From a virus, in the IMG/VR virus record IMGVR_UViG_3300033149_002985, positions 28,966 through 92,965 of that record: a DNA stretch of 64,000 nucleotides; one strand, given 5' to 3'. This document shows, in pieces, positions 56,862 to 63,995 of the stretch (its first letter is position 1; the number at the start of each line of letters is the position of its first letter). Below the pieces are notes generated by a model. That model was not told the DNA's origin. It ran no database searches and saw nothing but the letters and a program-made list of their open reading frames with translations. The position numbers were made by a program, and so were the translations under genes.

Positions 56862-57012
56862 TTTTCTCTCCGTTTTTGAAATCATTATCAAACATTCCAT
56901 GAGTATCAAATATTATAATTCCTGGCTTTGTATCTTTTAATAGTTCATTTAATGTTTTTTCACATTTTTTTAACATTTGCTCTAATTCAAAATAACAAAT
57001 AATTTCATCCAT
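56848..57012 (-). CDS. Small protein, first gene after the switch-like leader
   Basis: A 54-residue protein (DEIICYFELEQMLKKCEKTL; GIIIFDTHGMF). It has a perfect AAAGGAG site, which also lies in a self-complementary leader at 57021-57046. Its stop overlaps the next start by 14 bases. Confidence 0.6.
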   Translation of the reverse strand: MDEIICYFELEQMLKKCEKTLNELLKDTKPGIIIFDTHGMFDNDFKNGEKNARL

Positions 57013-57020
57013 TCTTCTAA

Positions 57021-57046
57021 CTCCTTTAAGGAGGGTTAAAACCCTC
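57021..57046 (-). promoter_or_regulatory. Mutually exclusive hairpins around the ribosome-binding site
   Basis: In the leader of the gene at 56848, GAGGGTT/AACCCTC (57031-57046, plus-strand positions) forms one hairpin, and CTCCTT/AAGGAG (57021-57033) forms another that includes the ribosome site. The two share the CTCC/GGAG bases, so only one can form at a time. Pairing of CTCCTT with AAGGAG would hide the ribosome site. Candidate translational switch. Confidence 0.5.
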
Positions 57047-57112
57047 TCTCCACCCTAAAAATTTTCTCCACAGATACGCCTTCTATCATTGAAAAATAAC
57101 ATGTTTATATGA

Positions 57113-57152
57113 ACGTAGTGAATATAATATATTCACTACGTATGTAGTGAAT
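57113..57152. repeat. Three copies of GTAGTGAAT forming alternative palindromes
   Basis: ACGTAGTGAATAT (57113-57125) and its exact inverse ATATTCACTACGT (57129-57141) flank three bases. A third near-copy (ATGTAGTGAAT, 57142-57152) pairs with the inverse to form a second palindrome (ATTCACTAC-GTAT-GTAGTGAAT, 57131-57152). They lie between promoter and gene. Most likely operator sites for a dimeric regulator, or a replication-origin element. Confidence 0.7.
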
Positions 57153-57188
57153 TATATACGTTAGTTTATTAATCAATGAATTATATAA

Positions 57189-57203
57189 TATATACTGTAT
57201 ATA
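57189..57203. repeat. Perfect AT-rich palindrome
   Basis: TATATAC-T-GTATATA, a 7-bp-armed palindrome, lies about 35 bases downstream of the predicted transcription start of the promoter at 57243. It could be a second operator or part of a melting region. Confidence 0.45.
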
Positions 57204-57212
57204 CGCAGTTGT

Positions 57213-57392
57213 TCAATCAAATTTTCTTTTTTGTCTAATTAAAGTATAACATATTGATTGTCCAAGTGTCAATAGAAACAATAAAAATTTAAAAATCCAC
57301 CAAAGTAGACAATAAAAAAATAAACTAATTATACCTCCTACCATAAGGACTAAAGTTAAAAATATCCAATTAGTTGGGTATATGTAATTCAT
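57213..57392 (-). CDS. Putative small membrane protein overlapping a promoter
   Basis: A 59-residue frame with a strong hydrophobic helix (WIFLTLVLMVGGIISLFFYC) and a second (WWIFKFLLFLLTL), followed by a basic end. A weak AAAGAG site precedes it. The promoter at 57243-57272 lies inside it, so either the gene is real and the promoter internal, or the frame is chance. Confidence 0.45.
   Translation of the reverse strand: MNYIYPTNWIFLTLVLMVGGIISLFFYCLLWWIFKFLLFLLTLGQSICYTLIRQKRKFD
57243..57272 (-). promoter_or_regulatory. Sigma-70-type promoter, leftward
   Basis: On the minus strand, TTGACA (57272-57267), an 18-base spacer ending TATGT, and TATACT (57248-57243), with TG just upstream of the -10. 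Same architecture as the promoters at 17634 and 56429. Its transcript would run through the palindromes and switch-like leader to the gene at 57012. Confidence 0.85.
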
Positions 57393-57393
57393 T

Positions 57394-57744
57394 TTAATTC
57401 TCTTTAATTTTTAATAATTTTACAATTTCTTTTTTATTTCCTGAATTTAATATTTCTTGTTTTTCTTTATATGATGGGGTCATTATATCGTAATATTTAT
57501 TAATTTCTTCTACTGGCACTTCACAAGAAACCGCCATTGGGGAAAATTTTATTTTAATCTCAGTCCCTTTTTTTATCTCCCATTTTTGGATTCTTTCTTT
57601 TAATTCTTGTGTTATCTGTATCCAAGTATCTTCATAACCATAAAAACTTACTTTCATCATATTACGAGATGGTTGATTTGCTAATCTAATAAAAATACAT
57701 TTTAATGAATGGATTAATTTAAGTTCTGTTTTTGGTATATTCAT
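57394..57744 (-). CDS. Protein of unknown function
   Basis: A 116-residue protein with basic and beta-rich segments (KVSFYGYEDTWIQITQELKE; TEIKIKFSPMAVSCEVPVEE). It overlaps the upstream gene by one base. Not recognised. Confidence 0.6.
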   Translation of the reverse strand: MNIPKTELKLIHSLKCIFIRLANQPSRNMMKVSFYGYEDTWIQITQELKERIQKWEIKKGTEIKIKFSPMAVSCEVPVEEINKYYDIMTPSYKEKQEILNSGNKKEIVKLLKIKEN

Positions 57745-58001
57745 TATATAACCTCCAATTCTACTCGTTTAATAAGATAATCAGGTTTCTTTCCAAAAGC
57801 TCCTTTTGTAATAATTTTCTTCTTTTTTGATTTCAAAAATAAATGTTTAAATTTTAACTTAGCTGATTTTAATTGACCAATTTTTTCTTGGTTTTCTATC
57901 CTAGCTAATTCTTTTTTTACATTTGGTAATTCTGGGTGCTCTTCGAAAAACTTTTTCCTACGTGCTCTATTTTTCATTGAAGGTGGTGTTAATTTAATCA
58001 T
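57744..58001 (-). CDS. Small basic protein
   Basis: An 85-residue, very basic, helical protein (KLKFKHLFLKSKKKKIITKG), with AAAAGGAG before its ATG. Probably binds nucleic acid. Unknown. Confidence 0.6.
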   Translation of the reverse strand: MIKLTPPSMKNRARRKKFFEEHPELPNVKKELARIENQEKIGQLKSAKLKFKHLFLKSKKKKIITKGAFGKKPDYLIKRVELEVI

Positions 58002-58042
58002 AATTCTCCTTTTTAATCAAAATTAGATAATTATTATAGATT

Positions 58043-58300
58043 TTAAGATTTTTTAGTAACATACCAAATTTTTTGGTTTTCATCTCCTTGATTAATCATA
58101 ACTTTTTCTAAATATGATCTTGTTTTTAATGCTTGTACTAAATGAATTCTAAAATCTTTGCAAGAATTTTCAAAAGTAATTTTTAAACTTTCATTAATTG
58201 TAATGTTAGATAAATTTTCAAATATTTCATCATATTCTTTAGTTTTACTGTGATTTTTTCGATGAGGAATATCTGTTTTGTTTATTTTTTCAATTTGCAT
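58043..58300 (-). CDS. Protein of unknown function
   Basis: An 85-residue protein (IFENLSNITINESLKITFEN; HLVQALKTRSYLEKVMINQG). A good AGGAGAAAT site lies upstream. Resembles a small phage regulatory protein in size, but no motif supports that. Confidence 0.55.
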   Translation of the reverse strand: MQIEKINKTDIPHRKNHSKTKEYDEIFENLSNITINESLKITFENSCKDFRIHLVQALKTRSYLEKVMINQGDENQKIWYVTKKS

Positions 58301-58312
58301 AATATTTCTCCT

Positions 58313-58651
58313 TTATTTTTTATGATAATTTCTAAATTTTGATGAAGATATAGTTACAGAAATAGTTTGTTTTTCTAATATTGTTAATTTTTTTTCATAT
58401 TTAACTTTCTGTATAATATTTCTATATTTTATAATTAATTTTTCAAATCTTTTTATATTTTTTTTAAGACGATTGATTTTAATTATATTTGTTGGATCTG
58501 TAATAATAGTCATTTGAAGAGCATCTTTGTAAATATTAAATTTTTTCTGAGCAGAACAACTTCTTGAAAACATTGGATAAATATTTGTATCTGTGTTATT
58601 ATCCCAATCAAAATAAAAATCCATATTAAGTTTTTCATGTTTTCTATTCAT
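58313..58651 (-). CDS. Protein of unknown function
   Basis: The frame from 58699 begins inside the recombinase gene, so the ATG at 58651 is preferred (112 residues). The sequence has an acidic aromatic start (MDFYFDWDNNTDTNIYPMF) and a basic helical middle (RLKKNIKRFEKLIIKYRNII). No ribosome site is clear. Unknown. Confidence 0.5.
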   Translation of the reverse strand: MNRKHEKLNMDFYFDWDNNTDTNIYPMFSRSCSAQKKFNIYKDALQMTIITDPTNIIKINRLKKNIKRFEKLIIKYRNIIQKVKYEKKLTILEKQTISVTISSSKFRNYHKK

Positions 58652-58653
58652 TT

Positions 58654-59439
58654 TTATTTTATCTTTTTTAAATATTTTTTCTTTAATTCTTCTGTGCATA
58701 TTTTAAGATATTTTTGAGTAGATTTTAAATTTTTATGCCCAAGAAGTTTTTGGATTTCTGGAAGACTAAATCCTTCTTTTAATAACCATGTTGCAAACGA
58801 ATGACGCAATAAATAAGGTCGTAAATTAAAATCAGGAAAATGTTTTTTGATTTTTTCACACATTCTTCCTAATGCTCTTGTCGTGGTATTAAAAGCATTG
58901 GTTTTTTCATATTCCAAAATAAAATATATCTTCATTAAATCACTTACTTTTTCTGGAAACAGAAAAATATGTTCAGTTTTTGTTTTTTGCCTATAAATCT
59001 TTCCCTGTAAATTTTTTAAATCAAAGTTTTTCCTTTTTAAAGCAACAATTTCACCTGGACTTAATCCACTATAAAAAATTAAATAAAAAATGGCTATAAT
59101 TTTTTCATTTTTTCTCCAATTTTGTTTAATAATTGGAACAATTTCTTTTTCAAATTGTTCGATAGTAATAGCATCTACCAATTTTTCATCTTCATCTAAT
59201 GCTGGAGGCATTTCAATATCTATTTTTTTCCATTCTATATAAGCACAAATAGCATTTCGATAACAATTGATTGTTTTATTTACATGTGTTCCTTGTAATC
59301 CAAGTAAATATCTATCTACAGTTTCTTTAATAACGACATTATTAGTCGCTTTTAAAAAATCTCTTATCCTTTGACAATATCCTCTTCGAGTATTATGAGA
59401 TCGTCCTTTTAATTTTAACCAATCATTAAAATTATTCAT
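58654..59439 (-). CDS. Tyrosine recombinase (integrase/XerC-like)
   Basis: A 261-residue protein. Residues 1-75 are a SAM-like core-binding domain. The catalytic part has IFYSGLSPGEIVALKR (121-136), QKTKTEHIFLF (151-161), RPYLLRHSFATWLL (207-220; Arg212), LLGHKNLKSTQKYL (232-245; His235, nucleophile Tyr244). The position of the first catalytic Arg (GLR) reads GLS, so catalysis may be impaired or rerouted. Roles could be integration, dimer resolution or end processing. No attachment-site pair was found beside it. Confidence 0.85.
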   Translation of the reverse strand: MNNFNDWLKLKGRSHNTRRGYCQRIRDFLKATNNVVIKETVDRYLLGLQGTHVNKTINCYRNAICAYIEWKKIDIEMPPALDEDEKLVDAITIEQFEKEIVPIIKQNWRKNEKIIAIFYLIFYSGLSPGEIVALKRKNFDLKNLQGKIYRQKTKTEHIFLFPEKVSDLMKIYFILEYEKTNAFNTTTRALGRMCEKIKKHFPDFNLRPYLLRHSFATWLLKEGFSLPEIQKLLGHKNLKSTQKYLKICTEELKKKYLKKIK

Positions 59440-59756
59440 TATAAATCTATACCCTTTTTATTTGCCGATACAATAATTTCATTAGCTTTGATTAATGCTT
59501 CTAAAGGATCAACAGAGAAATGTATTTGATTACCACATAAAGTTATTTTGGCTTTGCCTTCTCGTTTTAATTGCCAAGCAGATAATTCAAACATACGAGA
59601 GTTTATCCATTTGTCTAGCATTTTATATCCATCTTTTAAAAGTTTATCCATATATCCCTTAATTTCTGTTACTTGTCCTTTTGATAGTTCAGGATGAGTT
59701 TTTAAATATTCTTCTAATTGTTTGTGATTATAATTTGATAGATTAGATATTGTCAT
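59439..59756 (-). CDS. Small protein, unknown
   Basis: A 105-residue protein (LSKGQVTEIKGYMDKLLKDG; KITLCGNQIHFSVDPLEALI) overlapping the recombinase start by one base. AGGAAAAATAA is a fair ribosome site. Perhaps a partner of the recombinase; no domain recognised. Confidence 0.6.
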   Translation of the reverse strand: MTISNLSNYNHKQLEEYLKTHPELSKGQVTEIKGYMDKLLKDGYKMLDKWINSRMFELSAWQLKREGKAKITLCGNQIHFSVDPLEALIKANEIIVSANKKGIDL

Positions 59757-59832
59757 TTATTTTTCCTTTCTTTTCTCTATAAGCAACCCATATACCGCCA
59801 AGCGGTAAATATAAAGTTTTTTCGCCTTTCAT
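59743..59832 (-). CDS. Putative 29-residue peptide
   Basis: A short frame (KGEKTLYLPLGGIWVAYREK) running inside the end of the HNH remnant and overlapping the next start. The composition looks protein-like, but the ribosome site is weak. Confidence 0.35.
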   Translation of the reverse strand: MKGEKTLYLPLGGIWVAYREKKGKINDNI

Positions 59833-59983
59833 CAAATTTTTTCTTACATATTTCACATTTAGGAAGTCCACCTTTCCAATTATAATGATTCTTTCCTTTT
59901 ATTGATTTAATAAAATGTTTTCTACAATAAACACATGTGTTCCTACTTAATTTTTTATTACATATCTTACAATAACTTGACAT
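59777..59983 (-). pseudogene. Remnant of an HNH-type homing endonuclease
   Basis: A 68-residue frame with SYCKICNKKLSRNTCVYCRK (zinc finger) and KGKNHYNWKGGLPKCEICKK, the opening segment of phage HNH endonucleases (NxPNWKGG type). It ends soon after, with no HNH catalytic core. It overlaps the RuvB-like gene by 17 bases. It may be a decayed homing gene or a stand-alone finger protein. Confidence 0.6.
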
Positions 59984-61049
59984 TTTTTAATTCCTCTAAT
60001 AACTCTTTACCTTTTTTAGTAATAATTCTACTTGGTATTCTATTCAAATATCCAAATTCGCAGAGAAAGGGTTCAAACTCCCTAATGTATTCATTTTGAC
60101 TTAATCCACATTTTAAAGCTAGAGCGTTAGCTCCAATCGCCCTAGTGGATTTATTCAGGACAGAAAGTAATTTTATATCTAAAGTTGTTAATCCATCTTT
60201 TATTATATTGCAGTTCTGCAATACCTTTTCAATATCATGTTCAACAATATAATCTTCTAACAAGGCAATAGCCGAGCGAGGATTAAATTTACAGTTTTTT
60301 GATATAGTAATTAAAACTTCGCTAGGTAATTTTGTATTAGAATATAACTGTTTATGATACTGGCTCAAGATATTTGCTATTTCGCCAACATTATATCTTG
60401 CGAATTTTATATGATGAGCAATTCTATCAAGAGTATCAGGATTATTTTTGATAAGAATATGTTTATTGATTGTAGCTCCTGCAAAAATAAAAGGTTTTAT
60501 CCTTTTTCCAGTAATTTCAAAGCTTTCTATGATTGGATTTAATACCTTAATTACTTTCCAATCCATTGTATCAATTTCGTCAACAAAAAACATTACAAAT
60601 TGTTCTTGACTTGTATTTATTTCATTAATAATATCAACCAAATTTTCTTCATCAATTTGTTTACCAATTCTTTTGATTATTTTTGCTCCCATATCCTTTG
60701 CTAATAATTCTACAAATGTAGTTTTGCCATGCCCTTTGATACCATCTACTAAAAAATGAGCTTTCATTCCCATTCTAGCTTTTTGAATAATAGTTTTTGC
60801 TCGTTCTTTTGCTTCTGTTTGTCCGACAAATTGATTCCAAGTTTGAGGACGAAATTCAAATTTTTTAAGTTTATCACCTTTATATTCTATGATCTTGTTG
60901 GCGTTGAAACTAGACTCTTTGAGAATAACTTCTTGAGGTTTTTCTGGGCGACTGCTATTTAGAAATTTTTTTTCATCAAAATAGAAATCATCAGAATCTT
61001 CACTATTATCTTTTCCGCATAACCAATTTAAAGATTTTAATATACTCAT
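59967..61049 (-). CDS. ruvB: RuvB-like AAA+ helicase
   Basis: A 360-residue protein. RPQTWNQFVGQTEAKERAKT (about 67-86) is the RuvB-type start, VDGIKGHGKTTFVEL (about 101-115) Walker A, FVMFFVDEIDTM (about 150-161) Walker B, and IFAGATINKHIL sensor 1. The C-terminal half (GLTTLDIKLLSVLNKSTRAI; EPFLCEFGYLNRIPSRIITK) is the RuvB winged helix. RuvB moves Holliday junctions along DNA; an independent RuvA gene is not visible. Rare in phages. Confidence 0.88.
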   Translation of the reverse strand: MSILKSLNWLCGKDNSEDSDDFYFDEKKFLNSSRPEKPQEVILKESSFNANKIIEYKGDKLKKFEFRPQTWNQFVGQTEAKERAKTIIQKARMGMKAHFLVDGIKGHGKTTFVELLAKDMGAKIIKRIGKQIDEENLVDIINEINTSQEQFVMFFVDEIDTMDWKVIKVLNPIIESFEITGKRIKPFIFAGATINKHILIKNNPDTLDRIAHHIKFARYNVGEIANILSQYHKQLYSNTKLPSEVLITISKNCKFNPRSAIALLEDYIVEHDIEKVLQNCNIIKDGLTTLDIKLLSVLNKSTRAIGANALALKCGLSQNEYIREFEPFLCEFGYLNRIPSRIITKKGKELLEELKNVKLL

Positions 61050-61052
61050 TAC

Positions 61053-62315
61053 TTATCCTTTCACAACAGCTAATGGTTTTAATTTCACTACAATATCTAC
61101 TAAATCTTTTTGTTCTTCCATAATAACATCAATGTCTTTGTAAGCACTCGGAGCTTCATCTAAATTAGATTTATGTCGAACCGAATGGATAATCCCTTGA
61201 TCGTTTAATAATTTTTGTTCATCTTCTAAATTTAATTCGTTTCGTGCTTTCTTTCTACTCATTTTTCTACCTGCACCATGAGAGCATGAGGTAAAGGACT
61301 CAATATTTCCTTTCCCCTTAACAATATAAGATGATGTACCTTGTGAACCTGGAATAATACCTAATTCTCCTTCTTTAGCACTTGTAGCACCTTTTCTATG
61401 AATCCAAACATTTTTTCCAAAATGATTTTCTAACGAAGCATAATTATGATGGATATTGATTTCCTGTTCAAATTCTAATATTTTAGTTTTATTGAAATTA
61501 TGCACAACTTTAACAGTATTAAAACAAACTTTAATATCTAAGGCTTTACAAAATGCTTTTTTAATATTCTCTAACATATGTAATCTATTTGCATAGGCAA
61601 ACTCTAAACAATAATTCATTTCTCGAAGATAATTTTCGGCTTCTTTAGTTCCTATCGGAAGAAAAGCCAACCCATCTTCCCCTTTATATTCAGGGATATT
61701 TGAATGCCATTGTTTGCATAAATCCTGTGCTAATTTATTATAATGTTTAGCTACTTTATATCCTAAATTCCTACTTCCTGAATGGATCATTATCCAAATA
61801 AACCCATCATCTCCTTTTTGGATTTCTATAAAATGATTTCCACCACCTAATGTTCCTAACTGTTTTAAAGCCGATTTATATTCTTGTTCACAAATACTAA
61901 CATGTTCGCCTGTTTCATAACTTAATTCTATAATCTTCGGCATTAAAGATTCATTTTGAGCCTTTTTATGATGATTAAATCCAACAGGAATTAAACCTCT
62001 TATTCCTCCCTGATTTTCTTTAGAGCCACCTAAAATTGCTTTTAATTGTTCTGTTGATATCTCCTTCAAACTCGTTTTAACTGCACACATACCACAACCG
62101 ATATCAACCCCTACTGCATTAGGAATAATAACACCATTAGTAGCAATAACTCCTCCTATCGGCATTCCATAGCCTTGATGTACATCGGGCATTAATGCTA
62201 TATGCCTATAAATAAAAGGAAGAGAAGCCAAATTTCTAGCTTGATCTAAAGCCCCTTCTTCTGGATTATTACACCATGATTTAATAGGCACATTTTTGCC
62301 TTCAATTATTTTCAT
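61053..62315 (-). CDS. rtcB: RtcB-type RNA ligase
   Basis: Start set at MKIIEGKNVP (62315), after AAGGAGTAATAAA; a longer frame is rejected. The 420-residue protein has LMPDVHQGYGMPIGGVIA (41-58), GVDIGCGMCAVKT (69-81; Cys74 metal ligand), LGTLGGGNHFIEI, WIMIHSGSRNLGYK and SCSHGAGRKMSRKKA, whose His is the guanylylated residue. RtcB joins RNA 2',3'-cyclic phosphate to 5'-OH ends with GTP. It could repair tRNA cut by host anti-phage nucleases. Confidence 0.93.
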   Translation of the reverse strand: MKIIEGKNVPIKSWCNNPEEGALDQARNLASLPFIYRHIALMPDVHQGYGMPIGGVIATNGVIIPNAVGVDIGCGMCAVKTSLKEISTEQLKAILGGSKENQGGIRGLIPVGFNHHKKAQNESLMPKIIELSYETGEHVSICEQEYKSALKQLGTLGGGNHFIEIQKGDDGFIWIMIHSGSRNLGYKVAKHYNKLAQDLCKQWHSNIPEYKGEDGLAFLPIGTKEAENYLREMNYCLEFAYANRLHMLENIKKAFCKALDIKVCFNTVKVVHNFNKTKILEFEQEINIHHNYASLENHFGKNVWIHRKGATSAKEGELGIIPGSQGTSSYIVKGKGNIESFTSCSHGAGRKMSRKKARNELNLEDEQKLLNDQGIIHSVRHKSNLDEAPSAYKDIDVIMEEQKDLVDIVVKLKPLAVVKG

Positions 62316-62704
62316 TTTATTACTCCTTCTATACATGCCCGATATTCCATATCTACTGTTTGATCTATTGAACCTTTGGAAACAATAATACCAAGCCATT
62401 TATTAAGTTGTTGTTTTGTAATCCATTCTTCTGAGTCTTCCCTATTAGGAAACCAAGCAAAAGACCATGCTTTAGGAGGTATCATATCCAATTGTCTTTG
62501 TCTTTGTTTTTTGCGTTCTTTAAATGCCTTCTTTATAACAGATACCCCTAAGAAGTCAAGATACCCTAAACATTTAATCCCTATATCAATACCTCGTGCA
62601 GGGGCTTCAAAATGTGAGATTGTATGGCTTCCTTTACAATATTTAACTTTTAATCCTCTGCGAATTAGTTTTTTAACTATAACTTCTCGATCAAAGTTTG
62701 ACAT
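62312..62704 (-). CDS. Protein of unknown function upstream of RtcB
   Basis: A 130-residue protein (DREVIVKKLIRRGLKVKYCK; GSHTISHFEAPARGIDIGIK; FAWFPNREDSEEWITKQQLN). Basic and mixed alpha/beta. Its TGA overlaps the RtcB start, so the two are coupled. The family is not recognised. Confidence 0.6.
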   Translation of the reverse strand: MSNFDREVIVKKLIRRGLKVKYCKGSHTISHFEAPARGIDIGIKCLGYLDFLGVSVIKKAFKERKKQRQRQLDMIPPKAWSFAWFPNREDSEEWITKQQLNKWLGIIVSKGSIDQTVDMEYRACIEGVIK

Positions 62705-62751
62705 TTTTAACCCTCCTTTAAATTTGTTTTTTAAAATATATTAAATTTAGT

Positions 62752-62955
62752 TTATTCATCAGATTTTATACCATTTTTCCAAATCATATCTTCTGGACTA
62801 TCTTCATATTCGTTTAGACATTTGCTAATAACTACATCATTTAAGCCATTATTAATTAATTTTTTAGCATGTATTAATGCTTTTTTATAATTATCAATAT
62901 ATAATTCATCTTTTTCAATTCTTTCACTATAAACATGATACCATTTGCATTTCAT
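62752..62955 (-). CDS. Small protein, unknown
   Basis: Start set at MKCKWYHVYSE (62955), after AAAGGAGA. The 67-residue product is acidic (DELYIDNYKKALIHAKKLIN) with two Cys. Unknown. Confidence 0.55.
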   Translation of the reverse strand: MKCKWYHVYSERIEKDELYIDNYKKALIHAKKLINNGLNDVVISKCLNEYEDSPEDMIWKNGIKSDE

Positions 62956-63080
62956 TTTTGTTTCTCCTTTCTTAATTCTTTTAATTGACAATCAATACAA
63001 GGGCATTGTTTATTAGGTTCATTTACAGAAAACATTTTCATTTCTTTACCACAAATAATACAATTAAAAATCCACCACAT
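62952..63080 (-). CDS. Zinc-ribbon mini-protein
   Basis: A 42-residue protein with NCIICGKEM and CPCIDCQLKEL, giving four Cys. Its last codons hold the AAAGGAGA site for the next gene. Confidence 0.55.
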   Translation of the reverse strand: MWWIFNCIICGKEMKMFSVNEPNKQCPCIDCQLKELRKEKQK

Positions 63081-63087
63081 AAATTTT

Positions 63088-63255
63088 TTAACTCTTTATC
63101 TTCTTCCATAATTCCTTTAACATTAAATTTCTCATTTTAGGTATTTTAGAATATACTCTTTTAATTACTTCCTCAGTTCCTTCTATACCATAGAAAGATA
63201 TTGCCCTTTCTATACCTTCTTGTGTTAATAAATTTATAATATTATATTCTTTCAT
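63088..63255 (-). CDS. Small helical protein
   Basis: A 55-residue protein (NLLTQEGIERAISFYGIEGT). It lies in the same leftward operon. Unknown. Confidence 0.5.
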   Translation of the reverse strand: MKEYNIINLLTQEGIERAISFYGIEGTEEVIKRVYSKIPKMRNLMLKELWKKIKS

Positions 63256-63286
63256 TTTATTTTTCCAATTTTCATATCAAATGGCA

Positions 63287-63412
63287 TTAAAATATTATCC
63301 TCCCATCTATATCTTGATTTAGATTATGCAATTTTTTTCTACATCTGTAATATAGTTTTTCAAACATTTCTTTTTCTTTTTTTAATTTTTGATAAGAAGT
63401 TATAGTTTTCAT
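63287..63412 (-). CDS. Small basic peptide
   Basis: A 41-residue, basic, helical peptide (KLKKEKEMFEKLYYRCRKKL). Overlaps the upstream stop as ATGA. The 31 bases between it and the next gene hold nothing obvious. Confidence 0.5.
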   Translation of the reverse strand: MKTITSYQKLKKEKEMFEKLYYRCRKKLHNLNQDIDGRIIF

Positions 63413-63612
63413 TTTATTCCCTTTTTCAAATCTTTTAATGTTGAATGATGATATTCATGCCAAGTAGCAAAATGAGTTAGCCAAACCTTAATAATATTGT
63501 CATTATTTTTATGATGTTTTTTATAATATTCTTTTGCATCTTTTACAGTTAAATCTTTTGTTATTCTATAACATTTACCATTTTTTCCTTTTGTGCGATA
63601 TGTAATCCACAT
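63409..63612 (-). CDS. Small protein, unknown
   Basis: A 67-residue, aromatic, basic protein (WITYRTKGKNGKCYRITKDL; WLTHFATWHEYHHSTLKDLK). AAAAGGAG precedes the ATG. No family recognised. Confidence 0.6.
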   Translation of the reverse strand: MWITYRTKGKNGKCYRITKDLTVKDAKEYYKKHHKNNDNIIKVWLTHFATWHEYHHSTLKDLKKGIK

Positions 63613-63668
63613 AAATTTACTCCTTTTCTTTTTGAATTAGACGATCTGTCATTGTGGATAAGATTTTC

Positions 63669-63776
63669 CTATTTTATTTCTGAAAGACTATTATCCGATT
63701 TTCTAGTAACAATAAAATATTTGCATTTAATATTAATTGATTTACCAGATTTAAAATTAATTTTTATCTTCGCTAT
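63669..63776 (-). CDS. Putative 35-residue frame with non-AUG start
   Basis: A frame (AKIKINFKSGKSINIKCKYF) runs from ATA at 63776 to TAG at 63669. GAGG lies seven bases upstream, but no AUG, GUG or UUG is in frame. The sequence is protein-like. It may use a rare start codon or reflect a base error. Confidence 0.3.
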   Translation of the reverse strand: MAKIKINFKSGKSINIKCKYFIVTRKSDNSLSEIK

Positions 63777-63803
63777 AGTATATTCCTCTTTCTTTTATTA
63801 TCA

Positions 63804-63995
63804 TTATATTAAGGATTGAACAACTTTTTTAATATATCTAAATTCTGATAATAAGCATTCTGACTTAACAGAAGCATATTTTATTGTTTTAATATTTTTA
63901 ATAAAAAATTGATAACAATTAATTTGAACAGTATTATCACAAATACTTATATTAAATTGTAAACCTATTATATTAATAACTGCTTTTGTAGCCAA
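63804..63995 (-). CDS. Protein of unknown function, possibly cut by the window edge
   Basis: A 63-residue frame from TTG 63995 (ATKAVINIIGLQFNISICDN; KTIKYASVKSECLLSEFRYI). The frame is still open at base 64000, so the true start may lie outside. Unknown. Confidence 0.45.
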   Translation of the reverse strand: MATKAVINIIGLQFNISICDNTVQINCYQFFIKNIKTIKYASVKSECLLSEFRYIKKVVQSLI

